In this document: positions 1 to 4,846 of the stretch, in pieces
Numbering within the stretch: position 1 is the first letter of the stretch
Layout: each line of letters starts with the position of its first letter
Assembly: GCA_019119745.1 (NCBI GenBank)
Contig: DWWI01000168.1
Coordinates: forward strand, 1-6,094
From: Candidatus Mediterraneibacter gallistercoris
GTDB taxonomy: Bacteria; Bacillota_A; Clostridia; Lachnospirales; Lachnospiraceae
Reading direction: 5' to 3'
Length of the DNA: 6,094 nucleotides
The notes under the pieces: model-generated
What the model was told of the DNA's origin: nothing
Seen by the model: the letters and a program-made list of their open reading frames with translations, nothing else
Databases searched by the model: none
Translations under genes and position numbers: made by a program

Positions 1-761
1 TCCAGACTGTCCTGACAACGGAAGACGGGCAGATCGTATTTGTAGATACTCCGGGCATCCACAAGGCGAAGAACAAGCTGGGTGAATACATGGTAAATAT
101 AGCTGAACGCTCATTAAATGAAGTAGACGTCGTGCTCTGGCTGGTGGAGCCTTCCACATTTATCGGCGCGGGAGAGCGGCACATCATCGATCAGCTGAAA
201 AGAGTGAAGACTCCGGTCATCCTAGTGATCAATAAGATCGATATGGTGAAGAAAGAAGATCTGCTTCCGGCCATCGATACATACCGGAAGGAATATGATT
301 TCGCGGATATCGTGCCGGTGTCGGCAAGGAGCGGAGACAATACGGATGAGCTTGTTAAAGTGATTCTGAAATACCTTCCTTACGGTCCTCAGTTCTATGA
401 TGAGGACACGGTCACAGACCAGCCTGAGCGCCAGATTGTGGCGGAGCTGATCCGCGAGAAAGCGCTTCACTGCCTGAATGAAGAAATCCCTCATGGTATT
501 GCGGTTGCGATCGACCGCATGAAAATGGAGCGGAAGGTGATGCACATCGATGCGACGATCATCTGCGAGAGAGATTCCCACAAAGGGATCATTATCGGGA
601 AGCAGGGCAGTATGCTCAAGAAGATCGGAAGCACGGCGCGCTATGAGATCGAGCGGATGCTGGACTGCAAGGTGAATCTGAAGCTGTGGGTAAAGGTGCA
701 GAAGAACTGGCGGGACAGCGATTATATGATGAAGAACTTCGGATATCGGGAAGATGAGTAA
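1..761 (+). CDS. era: GTPase Era, 5'-truncated by window edge
   Basis: Era is an essential Ras-like GTPase that binds the 3' end of 16S rRNA through a KH domain and acts in 30S subunit maturation at the membrane and cytoplasm. The reading frame enters at base 3 and gives about 252 residues. Era is usually about 300 residues, so roughly the first 48, including the G1 P-loop and G2, lie outside the window. Visible motifs are G3 DTPG (45-56), G4 NKID (231-242) and G5 SAR (321-329). The type II KH domain follows, with its GKQG RNA-binding loop at 597-608 and the typical ending KVQKNWRDSD before the TAA at 759-761. The ATG at 90 is internal, because the conserved G3 region lies upstream of it. No frameshift is seen. 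In related Firmicutes era lies close to recO and glyS, and that order is kept here with other genes inserted. Identification is firm. Confidence 0.97.
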   Translation, partial: QTVLTTEDGQIVFVDTPGIHKAKNKLGEYMVNIAERSLNEVDVVLWLVEPSTFIGAGERHIIDQLKRVKTPVILVINKIDMVKKEDLLPAIDTYRKEYDFADIVPVSARSGDNTDELVKVILKYLPYGPQFYDEDTVTDQPERQIVAELIREKALHCLNEEIPHGIAVAIDRMKMERKVMHIDATIICERDSHKGIIIGKQGSMLKKIGSTARYEIERMLDCKVNLKLWVKVQKNWRDSDYMMKNFGYREDE

Positions 762-800
762 TCCCGGATAATAGTTATAGCAGGAAAGCGAGAAATATAT

Positions 801-843
801 CCCCGGAAATGCCTGACAGACGGGCGTCTCCGGGGACGTTTGT
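801..843 (+). terminator. Candidate intrinsic terminator of era
   Basis: A 7-bp GC-rich stem, CCCCGGA (801-807) with TCCGGGG (829-835), encloses a loop that can add a short inner GCC/GGC pairing. It is followed only by ACGTTTGTT, so the U-tract is weak. Its position between era and the next promoter fits a terminator, but termination may be partial. Confidence 0.5.
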
Positions 844-860
844 TAATCAGTACTTATAAG

Positions 861-889
861 TTGATGTTTTTCGAAAATTGTGTTATAGT
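861..889 (+). promoter_or_regulatory. Sigma-A type promoter for the DUF134-NifX gene
   Basis: A -35 box TTGATG (861-866) and a -10 box TATAGT (884-889) are separated by exactly 17 bp. A TGT precedes the -10 (881-883), giving an extended -10 element. The predicted transcription start is near 896, about 35 nt upstream of the ATG at 931, so the leader is short. It lies after the era hairpin and before a palindrome. Confidence 0.75.
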
Positions 890-891
890 AT

Positions 892-911
892 TTTCCGACA
901 TATGACGGAAA
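892..911 (+). promoter_or_regulatory. Near-perfect 20-bp palindrome at the predicted transcription start
   Basis: The arms TTTCCG (892-897) and CGGAAA (906-911) flank a central CATATG (899-904). Nine of ten symmetric pairs match, and only the 898/905 pair (A/A) fails. It begins 2 bp after the -10 box and covers the predicted +1, a standard position for a repressor operator. The likeliest ligand is the helix-turn-helix domain encoded just downstream, or an unlinked regulator. A short RNA hairpin in the leader is an alternative. Confidence 0.5.
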
Positions 912-930
912 TGAAAGCGAGGGTGTCTGT

Positions 931-1710
931 ATGGCGAGACCGAGAAGATGCAGGAGAGTCTGTGCTGAACCGGATTACGGCAGTTTCCGGCCGGACGGGA
1001 TTCCGGGCGGTGAAAGCATAACGTTGACGGTGGATGAGTATGAAGTGATACGGCTGATCGATCTTGAGAAGCTGACTCATGAACAGTGTGCAAAGAGAAT
1101 GGATATTTCCAGAACTACGGTGACCGAGATTTACGAAAGCGCCCGGGAGAAGATCGCGGACAGCATTGTAAACGGGAAAATCCTGCTGATCTCAGGCGGG
1201 GACTACCGGCTGTGCGATGGCTCTGCGATCCATTTCTGCCGGAAAAGATGCGGCAGGCCGGACGGTCTGAATACGCAGAGTATTTCAATGAAAGGGGAAA
1301 ATGCAATGAGAATAGCAGTAACATTTGAGAATGGAAATGTATTTCAACATTTCGGACACACAGAGCAGTTTAAGATCTATGATGTAGAAAACGGACAGAT
1401 CGTAAAAGAACAGGTGGCAGATACGAACGGAAGCGGCCACGGGGCGCTTGCAGGTTTTCTGACCGGGCTGGGCGTGGATACCCTGATCTGCGGCGGAATC
1501 GGTATGGGGGCGAAGAATGCTCTTGCCGAGGCGGGAATCCAGCTGTACGGCGGAGTGACCGGAGATGCCGATGAGGCGGTAAAAGCGCTTGTGGATGGAA
1601 AACTTGCGTATAATCCCGACGTCCAGTGCAGTCACCATGGAGAAGGACATCATGGCGGACACTGCGGCGAAGATAAACACGGATGCCATGGAAACGGCGG
1701 TTGTCATTAA
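931..1710 (+). CDS. DUF134 (UPF0251) HTH domain fused to NifX/NifB-type metal-cluster-binding domain
   Basis: This is a 259-residue, two-domain protein. Residues 1-110 match the DUF134/UPF0251 family: the N-terminal MARPRRCRRVC signature, then a sigma-region-4-like helix-turn-helix at about 33-75 (LTVDEYEVIRL, MDISRTTVTEIYESAR), then C95, C103 and C107, which with C7 and C11 could bind metal. Residues 126-230 resemble the NifX/NifB C-terminal 'dinitrogenase iron-molybdenum cofactor' domain (MRIAVTFENGNVFQHFGHTEQF, ICGGIGMGA). In non-diazotrophs this domain has no settled role and probably holds Fe-S or other metal clusters. Nothing here points to nitrogen fixation. The last 27 residues hold 8 His and 4 Cys, a likely metal-binding tail. 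The ATG at 931 has a modest ribosome binding site (GCGAGGG, 917-923) and starts exactly at the family signature. The gene has its own promoter and terminator. I infer a metal- or redox-linked autoregulator; the ligand is unknown. The same fusion is known in Clostridia. Confidence 0.88.
   Translation: MARPRRCRRVCAEPDYGSFRPDGIPGGESITLTVDEYEVIRLIDLEKLTHEQCAKRMDISRTTVTEIYESAREKIADSIVNGKILLISGGDYRLCDGSAIHFCRKRCGRPDGLNTQSISMKGENAMRIAVTFENGNVFQHFGHTEQFKIYDVENGQIVKEQVADTNGSGHGALAGFLTGLGVDTLICGGIGMGAKNALAEAGIQLYGGVTGDADEAVKALVDGKLAYNPDVQCSHHGEGHHGGHCGEDKHGCHGNGGCH
1291..1308 (+). promoter_or_regulatory. Internal ribosome binding site and in-frame ATG at the domain junction
   Basis: AAAGGGG (1291-1297) lies 8 nt upstream of an in-frame ATG (1306-1308), which is residue 126, the first residue of the NifX-like domain (MRIAVTF). 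This site is stronger than the one at the annotated start (931). Initiation here would give a separate 134-residue protein, the usual size of stand-alone NifX-like proteins of this type, with the His/Cys tail but without the DNA-binding domain. Confidence 0.55.
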
Positions 1711-1751
1711 GCGGGAGAGTAATGATATTTATATGTAATATAATAGAGTCT

Positions 1752-1791
1752 AAGGGACCTCTTTGTAAAAAAAATAAGGAGGTCTCTTTTT
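1752..1791 (+). terminator. Strong intrinsic terminator of the DUF134-NifX gene
   Basis: A 13-bp stem with two G-U pairs is formed by AAGGGACCTCTTT (1752-1764) and AAGGAGGTCTCTT (1776-1788). The loop is A-rich and the U-tract is 1787-1791. It separates this unit from the PadR operon, whose -35 box starts 8 bp downstream. The AAGGAGG inside the stem mimics a ribosome binding site but is probably only structural. Confidence 0.85.
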
Positions 1792-1798
1792 ATGTCTG

Positions 1799-1827
1799 TT
1801 GACATATATACTATCTTGCATTACAAT
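1799..1827 (+). promoter_or_regulatory. Near-consensus promoter of the PadR operon
   Basis: A perfect -35 TTGACA (1799-1804), a 17-bp spacer and a -10 TACAAT (1822-1827) predict a start near 1834, giving a leader of about 59 nt before padR. A promoter this strong would need repression, and two operator copies overlap it and its start site. Confidence 0.87.
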
Positions 1828-1832
1828 ATAGC
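1810..1832 (+). promoter_or_regulatory. PadR operator copy 1, overlapping the -10 box
   Basis: This is a 23-bp imperfect palindrome centred on base 1821. The left arm is ACTATCTTGCA (1810-1820) and the right arm TACAATATAGC (1822-1832), with 8 of 11 pairs symmetric. It covers the 3' half of the promoter spacer and the whole -10 box, so bound repressor would block RNA polymerase. Assignment to PadR rests on position next to padR and on the usual autoregulation in that family. Confidence 0.65.
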
Positions 1833-1836
1833 TAAA

Positions 1837-1859
1837 GCTACATTGCATTGCAAGATAGT
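1837..1859 (+). promoter_or_regulatory. PadR operator copy 2, inverted, just downstream of the start site
   Basis: This 23-bp element is centred on base 1848. Its left arm is GCTACATTGCA (1837-1847) and its right arm TGCAAGATAGT (1849-1859). Its reverse complement matches copy 1 at 20 of 23 positions. The outermost arms of the two copies form a perfect 11-bp inverted repeat (1810-1820 with 1849-1859). The centres are 27 bp apart, with a 4-bp gap (1833-1836). Two dimers could bind in tandem. The outer arms could also pair in the RNA. Confidence 0.65.
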
Positions 1860-1892
1860 GCGCGTGCACGAAAGACTAAGGCAGGTGAAATT

Positions 1893-2231
1893 ATGATCCC
1901 ATCACAGATGCTCAAAGGGACACTGGAAGGATGCATTATGGCAATTATAAGTAAAAATGAGACATATGGATATGAGATATCCCGGCAGCTTGAGGAGTAC
2001 GGGTTCGGCAGCATCGCAGAGGGAACGATCTATCCGCTGCTTCTGAGGCTTGAAAAGAACAATATGGTGTCGGCTGTATACCGCCAGTCGGAACTGGGAC
2101 CGAAGAGAAAATATTATTCGCTTACAGATAAGGGGAAAACGGAGCTGGAACAGTTCGCAAAAAACTACAGAGAGCTGTCAGCGGCAGTAGAACGGCTTTT
2201 TTATGACGTGGAGGATGGTCGAAATGAGTAG
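1893..2231 (+). CDS. PadR-family transcriptional repressor
   Basis: This is a 112-residue cytoplasmic PadR-type regulator of the short class, which binds DNA as a dimer through a winged helix. Visible family motifs are YGYEI (residues 25-29), the recognition-helix region EGTIYPLLLRLE (43-54) and the wing GPKRKYYSLTDKG (69-81). A C-terminal helix (about 84-105) serves as the dimerisation arm. The ATG at 1893 is preferred because it has an AGGTG ribosome binding site (1883-1887) and begins at MIPSQMLKGTLEG, the usual family N-terminus. An in-frame ATG at 1848 lies inside operator copy 2 and adds 15 residues with no family resemblance. The gene is first in an operon with two membrane-protein genes, overlapping the first by 8 bp. 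Like many PadR genes it is probably autoregulated through the two operators. The inducer is unknown. Confidence 0.92.
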   Translation: MIPSQMLKGTLEGCIMAIISKNETYGYEISRQLEEYGFGSIAEGTIYPLLLRLEKNNMVSAVYRQSELGPKRKYYSLTDKGKTELEQFAKNYRELSAAVERLFYDVEDGRNE

Positions 2232-2877
2232 AAGAGTGAAAGAGATGTTAAAAGAGAATAATGAACTGGAGCAGCAGCTTTCCGATGAAGGAAAAAAAGT
2301 CCTTACGGATATTGTCGTTTATCTGAGAGGAGTTCCGGTTTCCATGTATGAACAGGAGAAAGTCAGAAGAGACATTACCCAGATGCTGATAGACGGAGAA
2401 AAAAGAGGAAGCTTTGCAAAAGACGTAATTGGAGAGGACTACCGTGAATTCTGTGACAGTATTGTGGAGGAAATCCCGCACATGGGCGGAAAAGAAAAGG
2501 CACTTGTGTTGATCAGAGATACGCTTCCCGCGCTGATCGTGCTGCTTGTGATCTGGTGTGCCGGCCGTCTGGCAGAAGTTCTGGCCGGCGTGCTGCCGTC
2601 ATTTAACTGTCCGGTGACACTGGGAAATCTGTTGGGAGGAATCCTGTTGCTGGCAGGAGCGGAAGGCCTCATTACACTTTTGACAAAGCATGCATTCGCG
2701 AACAGCAGATCCTTTAATAAAAAATGGGCGGCAATATTTGCTGTTGTTTTCATTGCAGCGGTCTGTGTCAATTATCTGCTTACTTATAAAGTGTTCAGCA
2801 TTCATCTGGGAGCGGCGGCAGTGTTGACTCTGGCAATATTTGCCATATACCGGATCATAGACTCGCGTGTGGACTGA
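2224..2877 (+). CDS. PadR-associated four-helix membrane protein, copy 1
   Basis: This 217-residue protein has no signal peptide. Residues 1-95 are soluble, charged and mostly helical, with the conserved run VRRDITQM (48-54 region) and VIGEDYREFCD (68-78). Four hydrophobic segments follow at about 101-122, 131-152, 168-187 and 192-211, then a short basic tail. The VIGEDxxxFCD segment recalls DUF1048/COG4817-like or HAAS-like proteins that often lie next to padR genes, but the match is from memory and only moderate. The ATG at 2224 is chosen because GGAGG (2210-2214) lies 9 nt upstream. In-frame ATGs at 2203 and 2215 lack a usable site. The start overlaps the padR stop by 8 bp, implying translational coupling. 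It is probably a membrane protein whose cytosolic domain senses or binds something; the function is unknown. Confidence 0.85.
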   Translation: MSRRVKEMLKENNELEQQLSDEGKKVLTDIVVYLRGVPVSMYEQEKVRRDITQMLIDGEKRGSFAKDVIGEDYREFCDSIVEEIPHMGGKEKALVLIRDTLPALIVLLVIWCAGRLAEVLAGVLPSFNCPVTLGNLLGGILLLAGAEGLITLLTKHAFANSRSFNKKWAAIFAVVFIAAVCVNYLLTYKVFSIHLGAAAVLTLAIFAIYRIIDSRVD

Positions 2878-2937
2878 ATACAAAGCGGGATCGGATATAT
2901 AAGTCAGATATATGATATATAAAGGAGGGATAGAGGC

Positions 2938-3603
2938 GTGAATAAAAGGACAAAAATACTCAGGAATGAAAGCGAGCAGATGGCAGAGAAAATTTCGAAA
3001 GACGGAAGGCAGGTCCTGGAAGATATGGTTCTGTATATCAGAGGAGTTGATATAAGCGCATATGATCAGGAGAGAGTGCGCAGGGATATCACCCAGATGA
3101 TACTGGACGGCGAACAGCGCGGCGAGTCTGCGTCTTCCGTGATCGGAGAAGATTACCATGCGTTCTGCGATAACGTGCTGGAAGAAATACCGAGACTTAC
3201 TGCGGGGCAGAAAGTTATGTTATGCATCCGGGATGCATGCGGGGCTGTGTCTGTTCTGGCTCTGCTGTATGGAGGCCTGTATCTGGCGCTGGCTGCGGGA
3301 TATGGAGATTTGAACGCAGCAGGTCCGGCGTATATTGAAGTTACTCTGGGAAAATTGCTGCAGTTTGTGATCATTGCTGCCGCAGCAACATGGATCGCAC
3401 GCATCTATTACCGTGATCCGTATAAGAGCAGATATAAGGAATATGCGCGCATCATTGTGTCGGTTGGAATTGTTATATTGCTGTCTCAGTGTGCGGCGAC
3501 CGCGCTGAAGCAGACATTATTTATCATGCATGCTGTTTTCCTTGTTCCAATCGCTATAATACTGCTGATTATTTATAAGCTTCTGGATGTGCGGGCAGGA
3601 TGA
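2938..3603 (+). CDS. PadR-associated four-helix membrane protein, copy 2 (tandem paralog)
   Basis: This 221-residue protein is a paralog of the preceding gene's product. Over residues 20-86 of each I count 41 of 67 identities with no gap, and VIGEDY falls at residues 68-73 in both. The C-terminal half keeps the four-helix layout (about 101-121, 137-157, 171-190, 194-216) and patches such as VTLGxLL, but diverges strongly in sequence. The start is GTG 2938, with an excellent AAAGGAGGG (2921-2929) upstream. No ATG with a comparable site exists nearby. It lies 60 bp after copy 1, with no clear terminator or convincing promoter between them, so cotranscription from the PadR promoter is likely. 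A heterodimer or larger complex with copy 1 is a reasonable inference. The function is unknown. Confidence 0.85.
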   Translation: MNKRTKILRNESEQMAEKISKDGRQVLEDMVLYIRGVDISAYDQERVRRDITQMILDGEQRGESASSVIGEDYHAFCDNVLEEIPRLTAGQKVMLCIRDACGAVSVLALLYGGLYLALAAGYGDLNAAGPAYIEVTLGKLLQFVIIAAAATWIARIYYRDPYKSRYKEYARIIVSVGIVILLSQCAATALKQTLFIMHAVFLVPIAIILLIIYKLLDVRAG

Positions 3604-3631
3604 CTGCTCGATAAACAAGGATAAATCTTAT

Positions 3632-3660
3632 TTGCCATCTGACTGATAATTCACTATAAT
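3632..3660 (+). promoter_or_regulatory. Promoter for the yqzL-recO unit
   Basis: TTGCCA (3632-3637) and a perfect TATAAT (3655-3660) are separated by 17 bp. The predicted start near 3667 gives a leader of about 204 nt before the YqzL start codon at 3871, unusually long compared with the other units here. Confidence 0.75.
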
Positions 3661-3684
3661 ATCAAAAGAGACTGTCAAGGCGTC

Positions 3685-3729
3685 ACCCTGCAAAAAGTTC
3701 TGGTATTTTTTGCGGGGTATAGTGTTTTT
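3685..3729 (+). terminator. Stem-loop early in the yqzL-recO leader: terminator or attenuator
   Basis: A 13-bp stem with two G-U pairs is formed by ACCCTGCAAAAAG (3685-3697) and TTTTTTGCGGGGT (3706-3718) around an 8-nt loop (3698-3705). A five-U run (3725-3729) follows after a 6-nt gap. It could end read-through from the PadR operon. It also lies about 18 nt inside the transcript from the 3632-3660 promoter, so it would act as an attenuator for yqzL-recO or define a tiny RNA. The separated U-run makes efficient termination uncertain. Confidence 0.5.
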
Positions 3730-3755
3730 AAGAATCGGAGAACCTAATTGTATGA

Positions 3756-3846
3756 TCTCTGATGACGCAGGCTATTGTACGGAAACGGAGCAGTGTTTTG
3801 CATTATATGCCTCTGCTTTCACATTTCCTCAGACTGCGGTCAGAGA
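3756..3846 (+). other. Rod-like RNA hairpin in the yqzL-recO leader
   Basis: Nested complementary segments form a roughly 91-nt rod. They are TCTCTGA (3756-3762) with TCAGAGA (3840-3846), CGCAG (3766-3770) with CTGCG (3834-3838), GGAAA (3781-3785) with TTTCC (3824-3828), AGCAG (3789-3793) with CTGCT (3813-3817), and GCA/TGC around the apex. A bubble of 10 against 5 nt lies in the middle. It ends about 15 nt before the ribosome binding site of the YqzL gene (AGAGGTGG, up to 3866). I do not recognise a known RNA family. It may be a cis-regulatory leader or a small RNA. Confidence 0.4.
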
Positions 3847-3870
3847 AGACACGGAAGAAGAGGTGGACCG

Positions 3871-4047
3871 ATGAAAGAGAATTACTGGAATCAGTTTATG
3901 GCAAGCGGCAGGATCGATGATTATCTAAGATTTAAGATGCATGAGAAAAACAGCGGCGAACAGGAAGCAAGCCGCGGAAAGGAACAGCGTGAATCAGATC
4001 GTACTTACAGGTATGGTTCTCTCGACCATGCCCATCGGAGAATATGA
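3871..4047 (+). CDS. yqzL: YqzL-family small protein
   Basis: This 58-residue protein has an N-terminal segment MKENYWNQFMASGRIDDYLRF that matches the YqzL pattern (W-x2-F, then G-x-I-D-x-YL). YqzL is a short protein of unknown function encoded just upstream of recO in Bacillus and relatives. The ATG at 3871 is preceded by AGAGGTGG and begins right at the conserved block. The frame is open further upstream to 3775, but that part lies in the structured leader and has no family resemblance. Residues 26-58 are polar and basic and not recognisably conserved. The last 19 residues or so overlap the start of recO in another frame, which points to translational coupling. The family assignment rests on a short motif plus the strong gene-order argument. 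Confidence 0.75.
   Translation: MKENYWNQFMASGRIDDYLRFKMHEKNSGEQEASRGKEQRESDRTYRYGSLDHAHRRI
3978..3991 (+). promoter_or_regulatory. Ribosome binding site and GTG start that decide the recO start
   Basis: AAAGGAA (3978-3984) is followed by GTG (3989-3991), in frame with recO and five residues before the conserved LTGMVLS block. The more upstream ATG at 3941 has no ribosome binding site and would add a 16-residue basic extension not typical of RecO. Confidence 0.7.
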
Positions 4048-4729
4048 CCGGCGTGTGGTCATACTGACAAAAGAACAGGGCAAGATATCTGCATTTGCAC
4101 GGGGGGCGAGGCGTCCGAACAGCCCTCTTGTAGGTGCGGTCAATCCGTTTTCGTTCGGTGAATTTACGCTGTATGAAGGAAGGACTTCTTATACGATACA
4201 GTCGGCTAATATTTCAAACTATTTTGCGGAGCTTCGGGAAGATGTGGTCGGGGCTTACTATGGATTCTATTTTCTGGAGTTTGCGGATTATTATACAAAA
4301 GAATTCAATGATGAGCGGGAAATGTTAAAGCTCCTCTATCAGACAATGCGGGCGCTTATTAATCCCCATATTCCCGACAGGCTGATCCGTTACATATTTG
4401 AGCTGAAAGCGCTGACAGTCAATGGTCAGGCGCCTCAGGTATTTCAGTGCGTGATATGCGGGGATAAAGAGCGTCCAGCTGTGTTCAGTGCGGCAAAAGG
4501 CGGGCTCGTCTGCGATGAATGCTATGGAAATGTGATAGACGGTATGGTGCTGGACAACTCCACTTTATATAGCATGCAATATATAGAATCCAGCACAATT
4601 GAGAAGCTGTATACATTTAATGTGACAGAGAAAGTATTAAACGAGCTGGGCAGAGTGATGGAGCGGCTGATGGAAGTATATGTGGATAAGCATTTTAAAT
4701 CACTGGAGATACTGGAGACTCTGGTATAA
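3989..4729 (+). CDS. recO: DNA repair protein RecO
   Basis: RecO is a recombination mediator that works with RecR (and RecF) to displace SSB and load RecA on single-stranded gaps, and can anneal complementary strands. From GTG 3989 it has 246 residues, the normal family length. The N-terminal OB-fold (about 1-80) carries the typical VLTGMVLSTMPIGEYDRR and the basic patch FARGARRPNSP (36-46). A helical domain follows, with a Cys4 zinc site at C154, C157, C175 and C178 (CVIC, CDEC). The gene overlaps the yqzL frame by 59 bp and shares its promoter and leader. An alternative ATG at 3941 would give 262 residues but lacks a ribosome binding site. All recognised features are intact. Identification is firm and the start is likely but unproven. 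Confidence 0.95.
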   Translation: MNQIVLTGMVLSTMPIGEYDRRVVILTKEQGKISAFARGARRPNSPLVGAVNPFSFGEFTLYEGRTSYTIQSANISNYFAELREDVVGAYYGFYFLEFADYYTKEFNDEREMLKLLYQTMRALINPHIPDRLIRYIFELKALTVNGQAPQVFQCVICGDKERPAVFSAAKGGLVCDECYGNVIDGMVLDNSTLYSMQYIESSTIEKLYTFNVTEKVLNELGRVMERLMEVYVDKHFKSLEILETLV

Positions 4730-4731
4730 GA

Positions 4732-4768
4732 CGCACAGATGTGTTTGTCACGGCTGCACTGTTTTTTT
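4732..4768 (+). terminator. Possible weak terminator of recO
   Basis: A run of seven T (4762-4768) follows a poor, bulged pairing of ACA..GTG with CACTGT upstream. A second option pairs GCACTGT with ACAGCTGC across the T-run, which would not be a normal terminator. The position between recO and the glyS promoter is right, but the stem is too weak to be confident. Confidence 0.3.
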
Positions 4769-4817
4769 ACATATACAGCTGCGAGAATCTTATATTATTA
4801 TGAAATTACATCATCCC

Positions 4818-4846
4818 TTGAAAAATATGGATACAGCCGTTATAAT
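4818..4846 (+). promoter_or_regulatory. Strong promoter of glyS
   Basis: TTGAAA (4818-4823) and a perfect TATAAT (4841-4846) are separated by 17 bp. The predicted start is near 4853, giving a leader of only about 33 nt. There is no room between the promoter and the ATG for a T-box or other tRNA-sensing leader. Confidence 0.8.

Noticed and set aside
1285..1707. A 140-codon open frame on the minus strand opposite the NifX-like domain.
   Set aside because: It is an antisense shadow of a well-supported coding domain with no recognisable product.
931..1710. Evidence for nitrogen fixation, from the NifX/NifB-type domain.
   Set aside because: This domain is widespread in non-diazotrophs, no other nif gene is present, and the fusion to DUF134 points to a regulatory or metal-handling role.
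1739..1744. A perfect TATAAT between the NifX-like gene and its terminator.
   Set aside because: No -35 box lies at 16-18 bp upstream, and a transcript from here would run straight into the terminator at 1752-1791.
1792..1896. A 34-codon ORF starting 9 nt after AAGGAGG and ending with a stop that overlaps the padR ATG, resembling a leader peptide.
   Set aside because: Its start codon and ribosome binding site lie inside the upstream terminator and before the padR promoter, so the main padR transcript would not contain them. The codons mostly encode operator DNA.
2878..2937. AT-rich ATATAT repeats between the two membrane-protein genes, considered as a second promoter.
   Set aside because: No -35 box with proper spacing precedes any of the possible -10 sequences. 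The stretch is better explained as a spacer with a strong ribosome binding site.
2599..3159. A 186-codon open frame on the minus strand spanning both membrane-protein genes.
   Set aside because: The plus-strand genes are paralogs conserved at the protein level with good ribosome binding sites. The minus-strand frame has no recognisable domain and no good start context.
3756..3846. A 6S RNA or signal recognition particle RNA.
   Set aside because: The rod with a central bubble recalls 6S RNA, but it is only about 91 nt and lacks a promoter directly at its 5' end and a terminator at its 3' end. I cannot match any conserved RNA motif.
3775..3870. N-terminal extension of the YqzL frame back to an ATG at 3775.
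   Set aside because: The added 32 residues show no family resemblance and lie in the rod-like RNA structure. The ATG at 3871 has a good ribosome binding site at the conserved N-terminus.
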